Source: an uncultured Burkholderiales bacterium (GTDB lineage Bacteria; Pseudomonadota; Gammaproteobacteria; Burkholderiales; Burkholderiaceae_C). From it: a DNA stretch of 44,170 nucleotides. The stretch is from NCBI GenBank assembly GCA_903822825.1, contig CAIJQQ010000033.1, forward strand, positions 1 to 44,170, read 5' to 3'. Under the pieces are notes generated by a model, which saw nothing but the letters and a program-made list of their open reading frames with translations, was not told the origin of the DNA and searched no databases. Below are positions 25,911 to 33,755 of the stretch, in pieces (position 1 is the first letter of the stretch; each line of letters opens with the position of its first letter). A program made the position numbers and the translations under genes.

Positions 25911-27008
25911 ATGTTTTTAGCACTGAGCCAACTTGATATCCAGTACCCGGGCCGCAACGCGCCTGCCGTGCAAGGCGTCAACCTGAATCTTCGCAAAGGC
26001 GAGATCGGGGTCTTGATTGGGCCTTCGGGATGCGGCAAGACCACCTTGTTGCGTGCGGTGGCAGGACTGGAGCCTGTGTCGGGCGGCAATATCCTGCTCT
26101 CGGGCCGGGTGGTCAGTGCCCCGGGCCAAACCGAGCAGGCAGAGCAACGACGCATCGGCATGGTGTTCCAGGATTACGCGCTCTTTCCCCACATGGATGT
26201 GGCCCGCAATGTGTGCTTTGGCCTGAACCACCTGCCCCGCGCCGAACGGCAGCAGCGGTTGAGAGAAGTGTTGGACCTGGTGGGCCTGGCAGGGGCCGAA
26301 AAGAGCTTCCGGCATGAGCTCTCGGGTGGCCAGCAGCAGCGTGTTGCCCTGGCTCGGGCGCTGGCCCCTCGCCCCGACTTGCTGTTGCTGGACGAGCCTT
26401 TTTCCAACCTCGATGTGGACTTGCGCGAGCGCTTGGCGCACGAGGTGCGCAACATCCTCAAAGCGGCCAACGCCACCGCGCTGCTGGTCACTCACGACCA
26501 GCTCGAAGCCTTTGCCATCGGCGATGTGATCGGTGTGATGCACCAGGGCCAGTTGCAACAGTGGGACGATGCATACAGTCTCTACCACCGTCCGGCCACA
26601 CGCTTTGTGGCCGACTTCATCGGGCACGGTGTGTTTGCCCCGGCGATGCTGCGCGATGTGGGTGGCCAGGTCGTGGTGCAAACCCCGGTGGGCGATTTGA
26701 GCGATGTTCAAGAATGCCCGCTGCCCAGCGCTTATGAAGGTGGGCAGTGCGATGTGCTGCTGCGCGCTGACGACATCGTCCACGACGACCACGCCCCGGT
26801 CAAAGCCGAGATCATCCGAAAGTCGTTTCGAGGTTCGGAGTTTCTCTACACATTGCGCCTGGCCTCGGGGGAGCTATTGATGGCCCATGTGCCCAGCCAC
26901 CACGACCACAAACTGGGCGAGTGGATCGGCATACGCGCCGAGGTGGACCATGTCGTGACCTTCAAGCGTTCTGCCTCGGGTGCAACTCAGGCCCCACCCC
27001 TGCCATAG
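25911..27008 (+). CDS. fbpC: Ferric iron ABC transporter ATPase (FbpC-type)
   Basis: A 365-residue ATPase of the ferric-iron importer. Walker A is GPSGCGKT (37-44), the Q-loop FQDYALFPHM (86-95), signature LSGGQ (137-141), Walker B LLLLDEP (157-163) and the H-loop His at 195 (VTHDQLEA). A C-terminal regulatory TOBE-like region follows about residue 240. The order Q-D-Y-A-L-F-P-H and the QQQRVALARAL signature are typical of FbpC/PotA-like ATPases. It is divergent from fbpB and convergent with livG, whose stop is ten bases away. Confidence 0.9.
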   Translation: MFLALSQLDIQYPGRNAPAVQGVNLNLRKGEIGVLIGPSGCGKTTLLRAVAGLEPVSGGNILLSGRVVSAPGQTEQAEQRRIGMVFQDYALFPHMDVARNVCFGLNHLPRAERQQRLREVLDLVGLAGAEKSFRHELSGGQQQRVALARALAPRPDLLLLDEPFSNLDVDLRERLAHEVRNILKAANATALLVTHDQLEAFAIGDVIGVMHQGQLQQWDDAYSLYHRPATRFVADFIGHGVFAPAMLRDVGGQVVVQTPVGDLSDVQECPLPSAYEGGQCDVLLRADDIVHDDHAPVKAEIIRKSFRGSEFLYTLRLASGELLMAHVPSHHDHKLGEWIGIRAEVDHVVTFKRSASGATQAPPLP

Positions 27009-27018
27009 CACGAGGGTC

Positions 27019-27801
27019 TCAGCCCATGATTTGAGGCAAGTCGAAATCCTGTCCGAGGTACAGCTTGCGAACCTGCGAATCTTGCGCCACCTGCTCGGGG
27101 CGACCGTCAGCCATCAGCCGGCCCTGAATGAGCACCAGCACCCTGTCAGCCACCTTGAACACCGCGTCCATGTTGTGTTCTGTGTAGAGCACGGTGACCC
27201 CCGAATCGGCCACGCGCCGCACCAGCGCCATCATGGCCTGACGCTCAGCAGGCGCAAGGCCTGCGGCGGGTTCGTCCAGCAACAGCAGCCGGGGCACTTC
27301 GGGCACCCCCCGGTGGGTGTCGGGCCATCCGGCCAGAGCCATGGCCAACTCCAGACGTTTTTTGAAGCCATAGGGCAATTCGGCCACCACCGCATGGCGG
27401 TGAACCAGCAGGTCCATGGATTCGAGCAGCGCCTCGGCCGCGTGGCTGTGTCGCGCAGCCAGCCGGTCCCACCACGAGAGTTGCCCTGCGCTGAGCACCA
27501 GCTGCAGGTTTTGCAGCACGCTGAGTGCTTCAAAGGTTTGAGCCACCTGGAACGTGCGGGCCACGCCTTGCTGCAAACGCTGCGCAGGCGAAAGGCCAAG
27601 CAGCGGCTGGCCCACCCAGAGCACCTGCCCGCTTTGGGGCTGCTGCTGCCCGGCCAGGCATGCAAAGCAGGTTGATTTGCCTGCGCCATTGGGGCCGATC
27701 AAGGCCACGCATTGGCCTGCAGCCAGCTCAAAGCTCACACCGTCCAGCGCCCGCACGCCACCAAAGTGCCGCGTCAAGTGATGCACTTGCAAGGCGCTCA
27801 T
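27019..27801 (-). CDS. livG: Branched-chain-type ABC transporter ATPase LivG, unusual signature motif
   Basis: A 260-residue ATPase. Walker A is GPNGAGKS (36-43), Walker B is LLLLDEP, and VLYTEHNMDAVFKVADRV carries the H-loop. ARTFQVAQTFEALSVLQNL is typical of LivG. The ABC signature reads LPYGFKKRLELAMAL where LivG proteins normally have YGxQRRLEIARAL, so the Gln is replaced and the motif is degenerate; LivF may supply the better site. I chose the ATG at 27801, which overlaps the livHM stop by four bases (ATGA). Confidence 0.87.
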   Translation of the reverse strand: MSALQVHHLTRHFGGVRALDGVSFELAAGQCVALIGPNGAGKSTCFACLAGQQQPQSGQVLWVGQPLLGLSPAQRLQQGVARTFQVAQTFEALSVLQNLQLVLSAGQLSWWDRLAARHSHAAEALLESMDLLVHRHAVVAELPYGFKKRLELAMALAGWPDTHRGVPEVPRLLLLDEPAAGLAPAERQAMMALVRRVADSGVTVLYTEHNMDAVFKVADRVLVLIQGRLMADGRPEQVAQDSQVRKLYLGQDFDLPQIMG

Positions 27802-29657
27802 GGGGACCACCTGCGCCAGTGCTGGGCCGCTTGCTGCAAGCCCCCGGCCAGGCCACTGGGCGCCAGCACCATGACGACCATGATGACCAGGCCGAGCACA
27901 CCGCGCCAGTAATCCAGGCTTTGGCCAAGTTCTGCCCCGCCCCACACCAAGAGCGCGCTGCCCAGCACTGCGCCCCAGAGCTGGTGCATGCCGCCGAGCA
28001 AGATCACAAGCAATGCATCCACCGAGGTGGCCACCGAAGCCACCGATGGGAACACCGCACCCTTGACTGCCGCCCACAAGCCCCCGGCCAGGCCTGCCAG
28101 CGCCGCGCTCCAGACAAACACCTGGTAGCGCAATGCCGCCACAGGCAAGCCGCTGGCTGCCGCCCGCAATGGGGCATCGCGCATGGCCTGCAAAGCTCCG
28201 CCCCGGCTGGAGCGGCTGGCCCGCGCCAGCAAACCCACGGCAGCCATGACCAGCACACACAGCGCCACGCCGAACCAAGGCCGCGCATCATCGGGCACCA
28301 GACGCAAACCGATCAAACCGTTGTCGCCGCCCGTGAGCGGGACCCATTGGGTCACAGCTGCCCACACCATCTGTGCCAGCGCCAGCGACAGCATGGCCAG
28401 GTACACCCCTGACAGGCGCACCACCAGCACGCCAAACACCAGCGCTGCGGTCACGGCCACTGTCACGCCGCTGACCAGCGCCAGCAGCAGGCCAAAGCCC
28501 CAGTTGAGGTGGGTCAGCGCAGCCGCGTAAGCCCCGAGCGCAAAAAACGCCGCATGGCCAAAGCTGACCAAGCCACCCAACGCCATCATCCACTGCAGGC
28601 TGAGGCCAAACAAGGCCATGACCATCACGTCTTCGGCCAGGCTGCGGGCGTAATCGCCCTGCCCCAAAGCCCAAACCGCCCCGGCCAGCAGCACCGCCCA
28701 CAAGGCCAGCCCCATGCGGCCGCCCGGCGCATGCGAGAACACGGTCACTGCCTCGCGCTGAGTGGCCTGCACCTGCGCGCCCGCCAGTCCTTGGGGGCGC
28801 AGCACCAGCACCACGGCCATGGTCAGAAACACCAGCACCAGCGTGGCCTGAGGCACAGCGCTCACGCCCAGCGCGTGGATCAGACCGATCAGCACCGCCG
28901 CCGCGAACGCGCCGCCCACGCTGCCCAGCCCACCCGTGACCACGACCACAAAGGTCTCGACCACCACGCTCAGGTCCATTTGCAGGTTGGCGGGCTCCCG
29001 CGGCAGCTGCAAGGCGCCCGCCAAGCCGGCCAGGGCGCAGCCGAGCATGACCACGCCCAGCATCAGCGGCGCAGGATTGACGCCCAGGGCGCCCAGCATG
29101 TCGCGGTCTTGCGTGGCGGCTTTGACGCGTTGGCCCCACAGGGTGCGCGTGAGCAAAAGGTGCAGCCCCAGCCAGACCAGCGGGCCCAGCAGCAAGGTGA
29201 ACAGTTGCCAAGCAGGGAAATAGGCCTCACCCATTTGAACAGCGCCTTTGAGGGACGGAAAGCGCGGGGCAAACACCTCGTCCGGCCCAAAGAACCAGCG
29301 CATCCCGTCGTGCATGGCCAGGCTCAGGCCAAAGGTGGCGACCAATTGGTACAGCTCGGGCACCCGGCGCATGCGGCGCAGCAGCAGCACCTCGGCCACG
29401 GCGCCGACGACCGCGGCCACCGCCGCACCCAGCAGCATGGCCAAGGCGTAGCCCCAGGTGCTCTCAGCCCAGTCGGGCCACCAGCGTGTAAGCGCGTGCG
29501 CAGACCAAAGCGCCCCCAGCATGAAGAAACTGCCATGCGCAAAATTGACAATCCGGGTCACGCCAAAGATCAGCGTGAGCCCGGATGCCATGAGGAACAA
29601 GGTGGTGGCGTGGCTCAGCCCGTTGAGCAGTTGCAGCGCCAGGTCGTCAAAACCCAA
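27798..29657 (-). CDS. livHM: Fused branched-chain-type ABC permease LivH-LivM
   Basis: A 619-residue permease joining the two membrane subunits of a liv-type importer in one chain. The first half has the LivH start (LNGLSHATTLFLMASGLTLIFGVTRIVNFAHGSFFMLGA), which I cite here by its core GLTLIFGVTRIVNFAHG near residues 26-42. The second half, from about 320, has the LivM pattern ALFGLSLQWMMALGGLVSFGHAAFF, with its EAA-like loop around AMRDAPLRAAASGL. Such fusions are known in proteobacteria. It lies 26 bases after a nitroreductase gene and overlaps livG. No binding protein is next to it. Confidence 0.88.
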   Translation of the reverse strand: MGFDDLALQLLNGLSHATTLFLMASGLTLIFGVTRIVNFAHGSFFMLGALWSAHALTRWWPDWAESTWGYALAMLLGAAVAAVVGAVAEVLLLRRMRRVPELYQLVATFGLSLAMHDGMRWFFGPDEVFAPRFPSLKGAVQMGEAYFPAWQLFTLLLGPLVWLGLHLLLTRTLWGQRVKAATQDRDMLGALGVNPAPLMLGVVMLGCALAGLAGALQLPREPANLQMDLSVVVETFVVVVTGGLGSVGGAFAAAVLIGLIHALGVSAVPQATLVLVFLTMAVVLVLRPQGLAGAQVQATQREAVTVFSHAPGGRMGLALWAVLLAGAVWALGQGDYARSLAEDVMVMALFGLSLQWMMALGGLVSFGHAAFFALGAYAAALTHLNWGFGLLLALVSGVTVAVTAALVFGVLVVRLSGVYLAMLSLALAQMVWAAVTQWVPLTGGDNGLIGLRLVPDDARPWFGVALCVLVMAAVGLLARASRSSRGGALQAMRDAPLRAAASGLPVAALRYQVFVWSAALAGLAGGLWAAVKGAVFPSVASVATSVDALLVILLGGMHQLWGAVLGSALLVWGGAELGQSLDYWRGVLGLVIMVVMVLAPSGLAGGLQQAAQHWRRWSP

Positions 29658-29683
29658 GGTGCCTCCCGATCACGCGACCCCGA

Positions 29684-30421
29684 TCAATCCACCCATTGGG
29701 TGAAGTCGGCCGCGTCCACGCGGGTGGTCTGGAAGGTGTTGACCAGCGCAGACTCGTCGGCGTAGCCCAACGACATGCCGCAGACCATCATTTCGTTCTC
29801 GCCCGCGCCCACCAAGGGCAGCGCGATCTTGGAAAAGTTGTTCCAGGCCGCTTGTGGGCAGGTGTGCAGGCCCCGCGAGCGCGCCGCCACCATCAGGGTC
29901 TGCAAAAACATGCCGTAGTCCAGCAAGCTGCCGCGTCCCATGACCTTGTCGATGGTGAAGACCAGGCCCACTGGGGCGTCAAAGAAGCGGAAGTTCTGCT
30001 GGTGTTGTGCATGCATCCGCTCCTTTTCACCCTTGACGATGCCCAGCACGCTGTAAAGACCAAAACCGCACTCGCGGCGTCGGTCGATGAAGGGGCTGAC
30101 CCACTTGGTCGGGTAGTAGTCGTATTCCTCGGCATATTCGGCTGCCAGGGCCGGATTGGCCGCCATGGCGTCGTGTGCGGCGCAAGCCTTGGCGACCAGC
30201 TCGTCGCGCTTGGCGCCTTGCAGAACGTACACCTTCCAGGGCTGGGTGTTGGTGCCACTGGGCGCGCGGGCGGCCATGGCCAGGATTTCCTGCAGCACGG
30301 CGCGATCCACGGGTTTGTTCAGGTATGCACGGGCGGAAAAACGGCTGCTGATGGCCGCGTCGACACTGGCCGGATCATTGACGGTGGCGCTGACTTGGGG
30401 GGTGGCGACTGTGAAATTCAT
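29684..30421 (-). CDS. Nitroreductase-family FMN oxidoreductase
   Basis: A 245-residue flavoprotein of the nitroreductase family. The FMN-binding N-terminal motif is RFSARAYLNKPV with MAARAPSGTNTQPW; the C-terminal segment GLHTCPQAAW and MVCGMSLGYAD are typical. Members reduce nitroaromatics, quinones or enones with NAD(P)H, but the natural substrate here is unknown. The gene lies between an acyl-CoA thioesterase (4-nt ATGA overlap) and livHM (26 bases), so it is in the same transcript as an importer. Confidence 0.88.
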   Translation of the reverse strand: MNFTVATPQVSATVNDPASVDAAISSRFSARAYLNKPVDRAVLQEILAMAARAPSGTNTQPWKVYVLQGAKRDELVAKACAAHDAMAANPALAAEYAEEYDYYPTKWVSPFIDRRRECGFGLYSVLGIVKGEKERMHAQHQQNFRFFDAPVGLVFTIDKVMGRGSLLDYGMFLQTLMVAARSRGLHTCPQAAWNNFSKIALPLVGAGENEMMVCGMSLGYADESALVNTFQTTRVDAADFTQWVD

Positions 30422-30855
30422 GACAGGGTCTCCAGATAAGTTTTGAGTGTGGGCGGCAATGGCACGGGGCGGCGGGTGGCCTGGTCCACGTACACATGCA
30501 CAAAGTGGCCTCGGGCGGCCGTCAGGGGCTGTCCCTGCGCAAACAGGCCCACCTCGTAACGCACGCTGGAGTTGCCCAGCTTGGCCACGCGGATGCCTGC
30601 GTCAACAGTTTGGGGAAAGGCCAGCGGCGCAAAGTAGTGGCATTGCGTCTCGACCACCAGACCAATGGTCTGGCCGCCATGGATGTCCAGGACGCCCTGC
30701 TCGATCAGGGTGGCGTTCACGGCCGTGTCGAACCAGCTGTAGTACACGACGTTGTTGACGTGGCCATAGACATCGTTGTCCATCCAGCGGGTGGTGATGC
30801 TGCGAAAGGCTTTGTAGCTGTCTCGGAGGTCGGGCAGGGTTTTGGTGGCGCTCAT
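30418..30855 (-). CDS. Acyl-CoA thioesterase (4-hydroxybenzoyl-CoA thioesterase/YbgC family)
   Basis: A 145-residue hotdog-fold thioesterase. The N-terminal motif RWMDNDVYGHVNNVVYYSWFD (cited as D26-D28 and GHVNN at 31-35) has the catalytic acid and the helix of the 4HBT family. It should hydrolyse an acyl- or aryl-CoA. Both ends overlap neighbours by four bases: its start with the deacetylase stop and its stop with the nitroreductase ATG. The chain length of its substrate cannot be read from sequence. Confidence 0.88.
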   Translation of the reverse strand: MSATKTLPDLRDSYKAFRSITTRWMDNDVYGHVNNVVYYSWFDTAVNATLIEQGVLDIHGGQTIGLVVETQCHYFAPLAFPQTVDAGIRVAKLGNSSVRYEVGLFAQGQPLTAARGHFVHVYVDQATRRPVPLPPTLKTYLETLS

Positions 30856-31802
30856 CTCGGGTGTTCGGTGCTCAATGACTCCCGATTTTGCCAGCGTTGC
30901 CAGTAGCCCTCAGCCACCCGCCAGGTCTGGACCTGCACGCCCACCGTGGTCTCCATGTCGTGCCCATAGCCGCCGCCCATGCACAGCACCAGCGGCAGGC
31001 GGCGCTGCCAAGCCCAGTCCATGACGACCCTGTCTCGCTCTTGCATGCCGTCGCAGGTCAGTTTCAAGCGCCCCAAGCGGTCTCCTTCATGCGGGTCTGC
31101 CCCGGCCAAGTAGATCACCATGTCGGGGTCAAAGCGACCTTGCAGATCGCTCAGCGCTTGGTGCAGGGCCTGCATGTAGGGCTCGTCGGTGCAGCCGTCG
31201 GGCAGGCCCACGTCCAGATCGCCGGGCTCCTTACGGAAAGGAAAGTTGTTTTCGCCATGCAAGGACAAAGTGAACACCGAGGGGTCGCCTGCAAAAATCC
31301 GGGCTGTGCCATTGCCCTGATGCACGTCGAGGTCGATGACCGCCACCCGAAGCATTTGGCGACGCGCTCGCCAGGCTTCGGTCTGCATGAGGCGGGCGGT
31401 GACGGCGATGTCGTTGAACACGCAAAAGCCGCCGCCTTTGTCGGCACAGGCGTGGTGGGTGCCGCCAGCCAGATTGCCAGCCAGCCCCTGCGCCAGCGCC
31501 GCCCGAGCCGCGGCTATGGACGCCCCGACCGAGCGCCGCGCCCGCTCGGCCATGGCGGGACTCCATGGAAAACCAATTTCCTTGTAAAAAGAAGCGTCCA
31601 GTGTGCCGTTCACCATCCCCTGGATGTAGGCAGGCGTGTGTACCAACGCCAACTCACCGTCGCTGGCCGCCGGGGCCTGCTTGAAGGAGATGCCGGGAAC
31701 TTGAGCCGTCAAGCGATCCCGCAGAAGGCTGTACTTGCGCATTGGAAATCGGTGGCCTTCGGGCAAGGGCAAAACAAAGTGGTCGGTGTAGAAGGCATTC
31801 AT
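30852..31802 (-). CDS. Histone deacetylase-family zinc deacetylase
   Basis: A 316-residue protein of the arginase/deacetylase fold. The catalytic His pair is H116-H117 (GGTHHA), the zinc ligands are D159, H161 (DLDVHQGNG) and D236 (AGADPHEGDRLG), and CMGGGYGHDM gives the glycine-rich loop. Bacterial relatives deacetylate acetylpolyamines or other small amides, or act in acetoin use, so it is not a histone enzyme here. It is the first gene of a coupled operon followed by thioesterase, nitroreductase and liv permease. I saw no strong ribosome-binding site before the ATG at 31802. Confidence 0.88.
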   Translation of the reverse strand: MNAFYTDHFVLPLPEGHRFPMRKYSLLRDRLTAQVPGISFKQAPAASDGELALVHTPAYIQGMVNGTLDASFYKEIGFPWSPAMAERARRSVGASIAAARAALAQGLAGNLAGGTHHACADKGGGFCVFNDIAVTARLMQTEAWRARRQMLRVAVIDLDVHQGNGTARIFAGDPSVFTLSLHGENNFPFRKEPGDLDVGLPDGCTDEPYMQALHQALSDLQGRFDPDMVIYLAGADPHEGDRLGRLKLTCDGMQERDRVVMDWAWQRRLPLVLCMGGGYGHDMETTVGVQVQTWRVAEGYWQRWQNRESLSTEHPR

Positions 31803-31885
31803 GGGAGGAACATCATGGCAGCCAAAAGGCTGGACTCGATTCTAGAAAACGCTCTCTAATCTGCGCTCACAAGGGGCATCCCACC

Positions 31886-31913
31886 TTGTCATGCCAAGTA
31901 GAAACCCTATACT
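31886..31913 (+). promoter_or_regulatory. Phasin promoter
   Basis: A -35 TTGTCA (31886-31891) and a -10 TATACT (31908-31913) with a 16-base spacer lie 89 bases before the phasin start. Transcription would begin near 31920, at the left edge of a palindrome. Confidence 0.55.
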
Positions 31914-31918
31914 TGAAT

Positions 31919-31937
31919 CATGCTGCACTGCAACATG
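31919..31937. promoter_or_regulatory. Near-perfect palindrome at the phasin transcription start, candidate PhaR operator
   Basis: CATGCTGCACTGCAACATG is symmetric at eight of nine arm positions around a central C. PhaR, the PHB-responsive repressor of phasin genes, recognises TGC-rich palindromes, and this overlaps the predicted start site of a phasin promoter, as expected for repression. PhaR itself is not in the window. Confidence 0.5.
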
Positions 31938-32001
31938 CTGTATCGGCCTTTCGGCCAGTTTCGGCGCAGTTCCTTTGAACTTTCAATTTTTGGAGATATT
32001 C

Positions 32002-32544
32002 ATGATGACTGCTGAACAAATCGTTGCTTCACACAAAGCCAATGTCGAGACCCTGTTTGGCTTGACCGCCAAAGCCTTCGCCGGCGTTGAAAAAATGGTC
32101 GAACTGAACCTGAACGCTGCCAAGGCCGCGCTGGACGAGTCTGCACACAACACACAAGCCGCCTTGAGCGCCAAAGACGCCCAAGAGCTGCTGGCCATGC
32201 AAGCGGCCCTGTTGCAGCCTTTGGCTGAAAAAACAGCCGCATACAGCCGCCACCTGTACGACATCGCCACGGGCACCAGCGGCGAATTCACCAAAGCCAT
32301 GGAAGCCCAATCCGCTGCCGCACAAAAGCAATTTGCTGCGCTGGTGGAGAGCACCGCTGCCAACGCCCCTGCAGGTTCAGAGCAAGCCGTGGCCATGATG
32401 AAGGGGGCCGTGAGCGCCGCCAACAGCGCTTTCGAATCCGTGCAAAAAGCCGTCAAGCAAGCGTCTGACATGGCCGAATCCAACATCACGGCCATGACAC
32501 AGAACGCCACGGCGTCGGCCAAGACTTCCAGCAAAAAGCGCTGA
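32002..32544 (+). CDS. phaP: Phasin (PHB granule-associated protein)
   Basis: Phasins coat polyhydroxybutyrate granules and control their size and number. The 180-residue, Ala/Lys/Gln-rich helical protein matches the betaproteobacterial phasin family, with [20 protein letters not shown] at the start (cited to LFGL) and long amphipathic helices without membrane segments. The ATG at 32002 or the next at 32005 follows a GGAG. Longer upstream frames begin inside the promoter and are rejected. A promoter with a TGC-rich palindrome lies upstream and a strong terminator follows. Confidence 0.9.
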   Translation: MMTAEQIVASHKANVETLFGLTAKAFAGVEKMVELNLNAAKAALDESAHNTQAALSAKDAQELLAMQAALLQPLAEKTAAYSRHLYDIATGTSGEFTKAMEAQSAAAQKQFAALVESTAANAPAGSEQAVAMMKGAVSAANSAFESVQKAVKQASDMAESNITAMTQNATASAKTSSKKR

Positions 32545-32644
32545 TCCTGTCGCCATCGGGCACTTCGTAAAGTGTCCGACATCTCCGAATGCAGGTTGTC
32601 TCCTCGGATCCTTGTGAATTTCTCAAGGAAACAGGGATCCCTTC

Positions 32645-32675
32645 AAGGGCTGATCGCAAGATCAGCCCTTTTTTT
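32645..32675 (+). terminator. Intrinsic terminator after phasin
   Basis: An eleven-base-pair stem (AAGGGCTGATC with GATCAGCCCTT, loop GCAA) runs into seven T. It ends the phasin transcript just before the convergent patatin-like gene, whose stop is at 32679. Confidence 0.92.
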
Positions 32676-32678
32676 ATG

Positions 32679-33710
32679 TCATGGCCCAGCCTCAAATGCC
32701 GCGATGCGCGCCCTCAACTGGGGTAACTGGGCCTGCATGGCCACCCTGCCCGCCTCAATCGATCGGCGGCGCACGGTGAAGTCGGCGCTCTTGAAACCCG
32801 TCAAAGCCGGGCGAACCACCAACTCGGCCTCTTTGAGCGCCAGCGTGTTGATGCTTTTGCCCATGATGGTGAAGGTCTGCAGCAAAATCTGGAAAGTGTC
32901 CCCAGAGGGGTTGCCCTGCGGGTCGCTGGAGATGTCCACCGCGATCACGAAATTGGCCCCCATCTCGCGGGCCTGGTGCACGGGCACCGGAGCGACCAAT
33001 CCGCCGTCCACGTATTCGCGCTCGCCAATGCGCACGGGCTGAAACACCGCAGGCACAGCGCTGGAAGCCCGCACGGCCGAGCCCGTGTTGCCCAAACGAA
33101 AAGTCACCGCGTTGCCACTTTTGAGATCGGTGGCCACGATGCCCAAAGGGATCTTCATCTGCTCGATGTTTTTACCCCCCACTTGGGTGTTCACATAGCG
33201 GGCCAGCGCCTCCCCGCGCAAAGCACCCCGGTTGAGGATGGGCATCATCCAGTCGGTGATTTCGGCCTCTTCCATGGTCTCTGCCACATGGCGCAATTCC
33301 TGCGGGCTTTTGCCGCTGGCGTAAAGGGCGGCCACCAAGCTGCCCGCCGAAGTGCCCACCACCATGTTGGGCCGCAACCCCGCTTCTTCGAGCACCTGGA
33401 TCACACCCACATGGGCAAAGCCACGCGCCGCGCCACCCCCGAGCGCCAGACCGATGCGGGCCTGACGTCGCTCACGTGGCTGCGCTTGCTGTGGCGATGG
33501 TGTCCCTGAATTGTTGGCGCCGCTGACTTCCTGGGCAGGCGCTGGAGGTGCAGGAGCCACCGTGCCACAAGCCACCATCCAGGCACACACGATTGCCACC
33601 GAGGCCAGACGCCCAGCCAGTACAAAACGGGCTCTGCTGCGCTGGAGTCCAGCCCTGTGAAGACCCAACGGTGCCCAGCCCCCATTTTTCTTATTGGTAA
33701 TGATTCGCAT
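32679..33710 (-). CDS. Patatin-like phospholipase, predicted lipoprotein
   Basis: A patatin-family lipase of the RssA/NTE kind. It has the oxyanion loop LALGGGAARGFAHVGV, the nucleophile elbow GTSAG and the catalytic aspartate in DGGLVAPVP. Upstream is a lipoprotein signal with lipobox MVAC (VAIVCAWMVACG), so the protein should be anchored to a membrane. The start is uncertain: the ATG at 33710 gives 343 residues but falls inside the Fur box of fbpA, while a TTG at 33668 would shorten the N-region by 14 residues. It is divergent from fbpA and convergent with phasin. Confidence 0.82.
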   Translation of the reverse strand: MRIITNKKNGGWAPLGLHRAGLQRSRARFVLAGRLASVAIVCAWMVACGTVAPAPPAPAQEVSGANNSGTPSPQQAQPRERRQARIGLALGGGAARGFAHVGVIQVLEEAGLRPNMVVGTSAGSLVAALYASGKSPQELRHVAETMEEAEITDWMMPILNRGALRGEALARYVNTQVGGKNIEQMKIPLGIVATDLKSGNAVTFRLGNTGSAVRASSAVPAVFQPVRIGEREYVDGGLVAPVPVHQAREMGANFVIAVDISSDPQGNPSGDTFQILLQTFTIMGKSINTLALKEAELVVRPALTGFKSADFTVRRRSIEAGRVAMQAQLPQLRARIAAFEAGP

Positions 33711-33722
33711 TTGGTTTACAAT
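33694..33722 (+). promoter_or_regulatory. fbpA promoter with Fur box
   Basis: A -35 TTGGTA (33694-33699) and a -10 TACAAT (33717-33722) are separated by exactly 17 bases. The spacer holds GGTAATGATTCGCATTTGG (33696-33714), which matches 12 of 19 positions of the Fur consensus, including the full TAATGAT left arm and CATT on the right. Iron-loaded Fur would block RNA polymerase here. The site also covers the possible start of the divergent patatin-like gene. Confidence 0.75.
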
Positions 33723-33755
33723 GATGGCACTAACGATCCGAAGACCCCTTAGAAC

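Noticed and set aside
30852..31802. Epigenetic-type histone deacetylase
   Set aside because: Bacterial members of this fold act on acetylpolyamines and other small amides; HU is the only histone-like protein seen and is unlinked to it.
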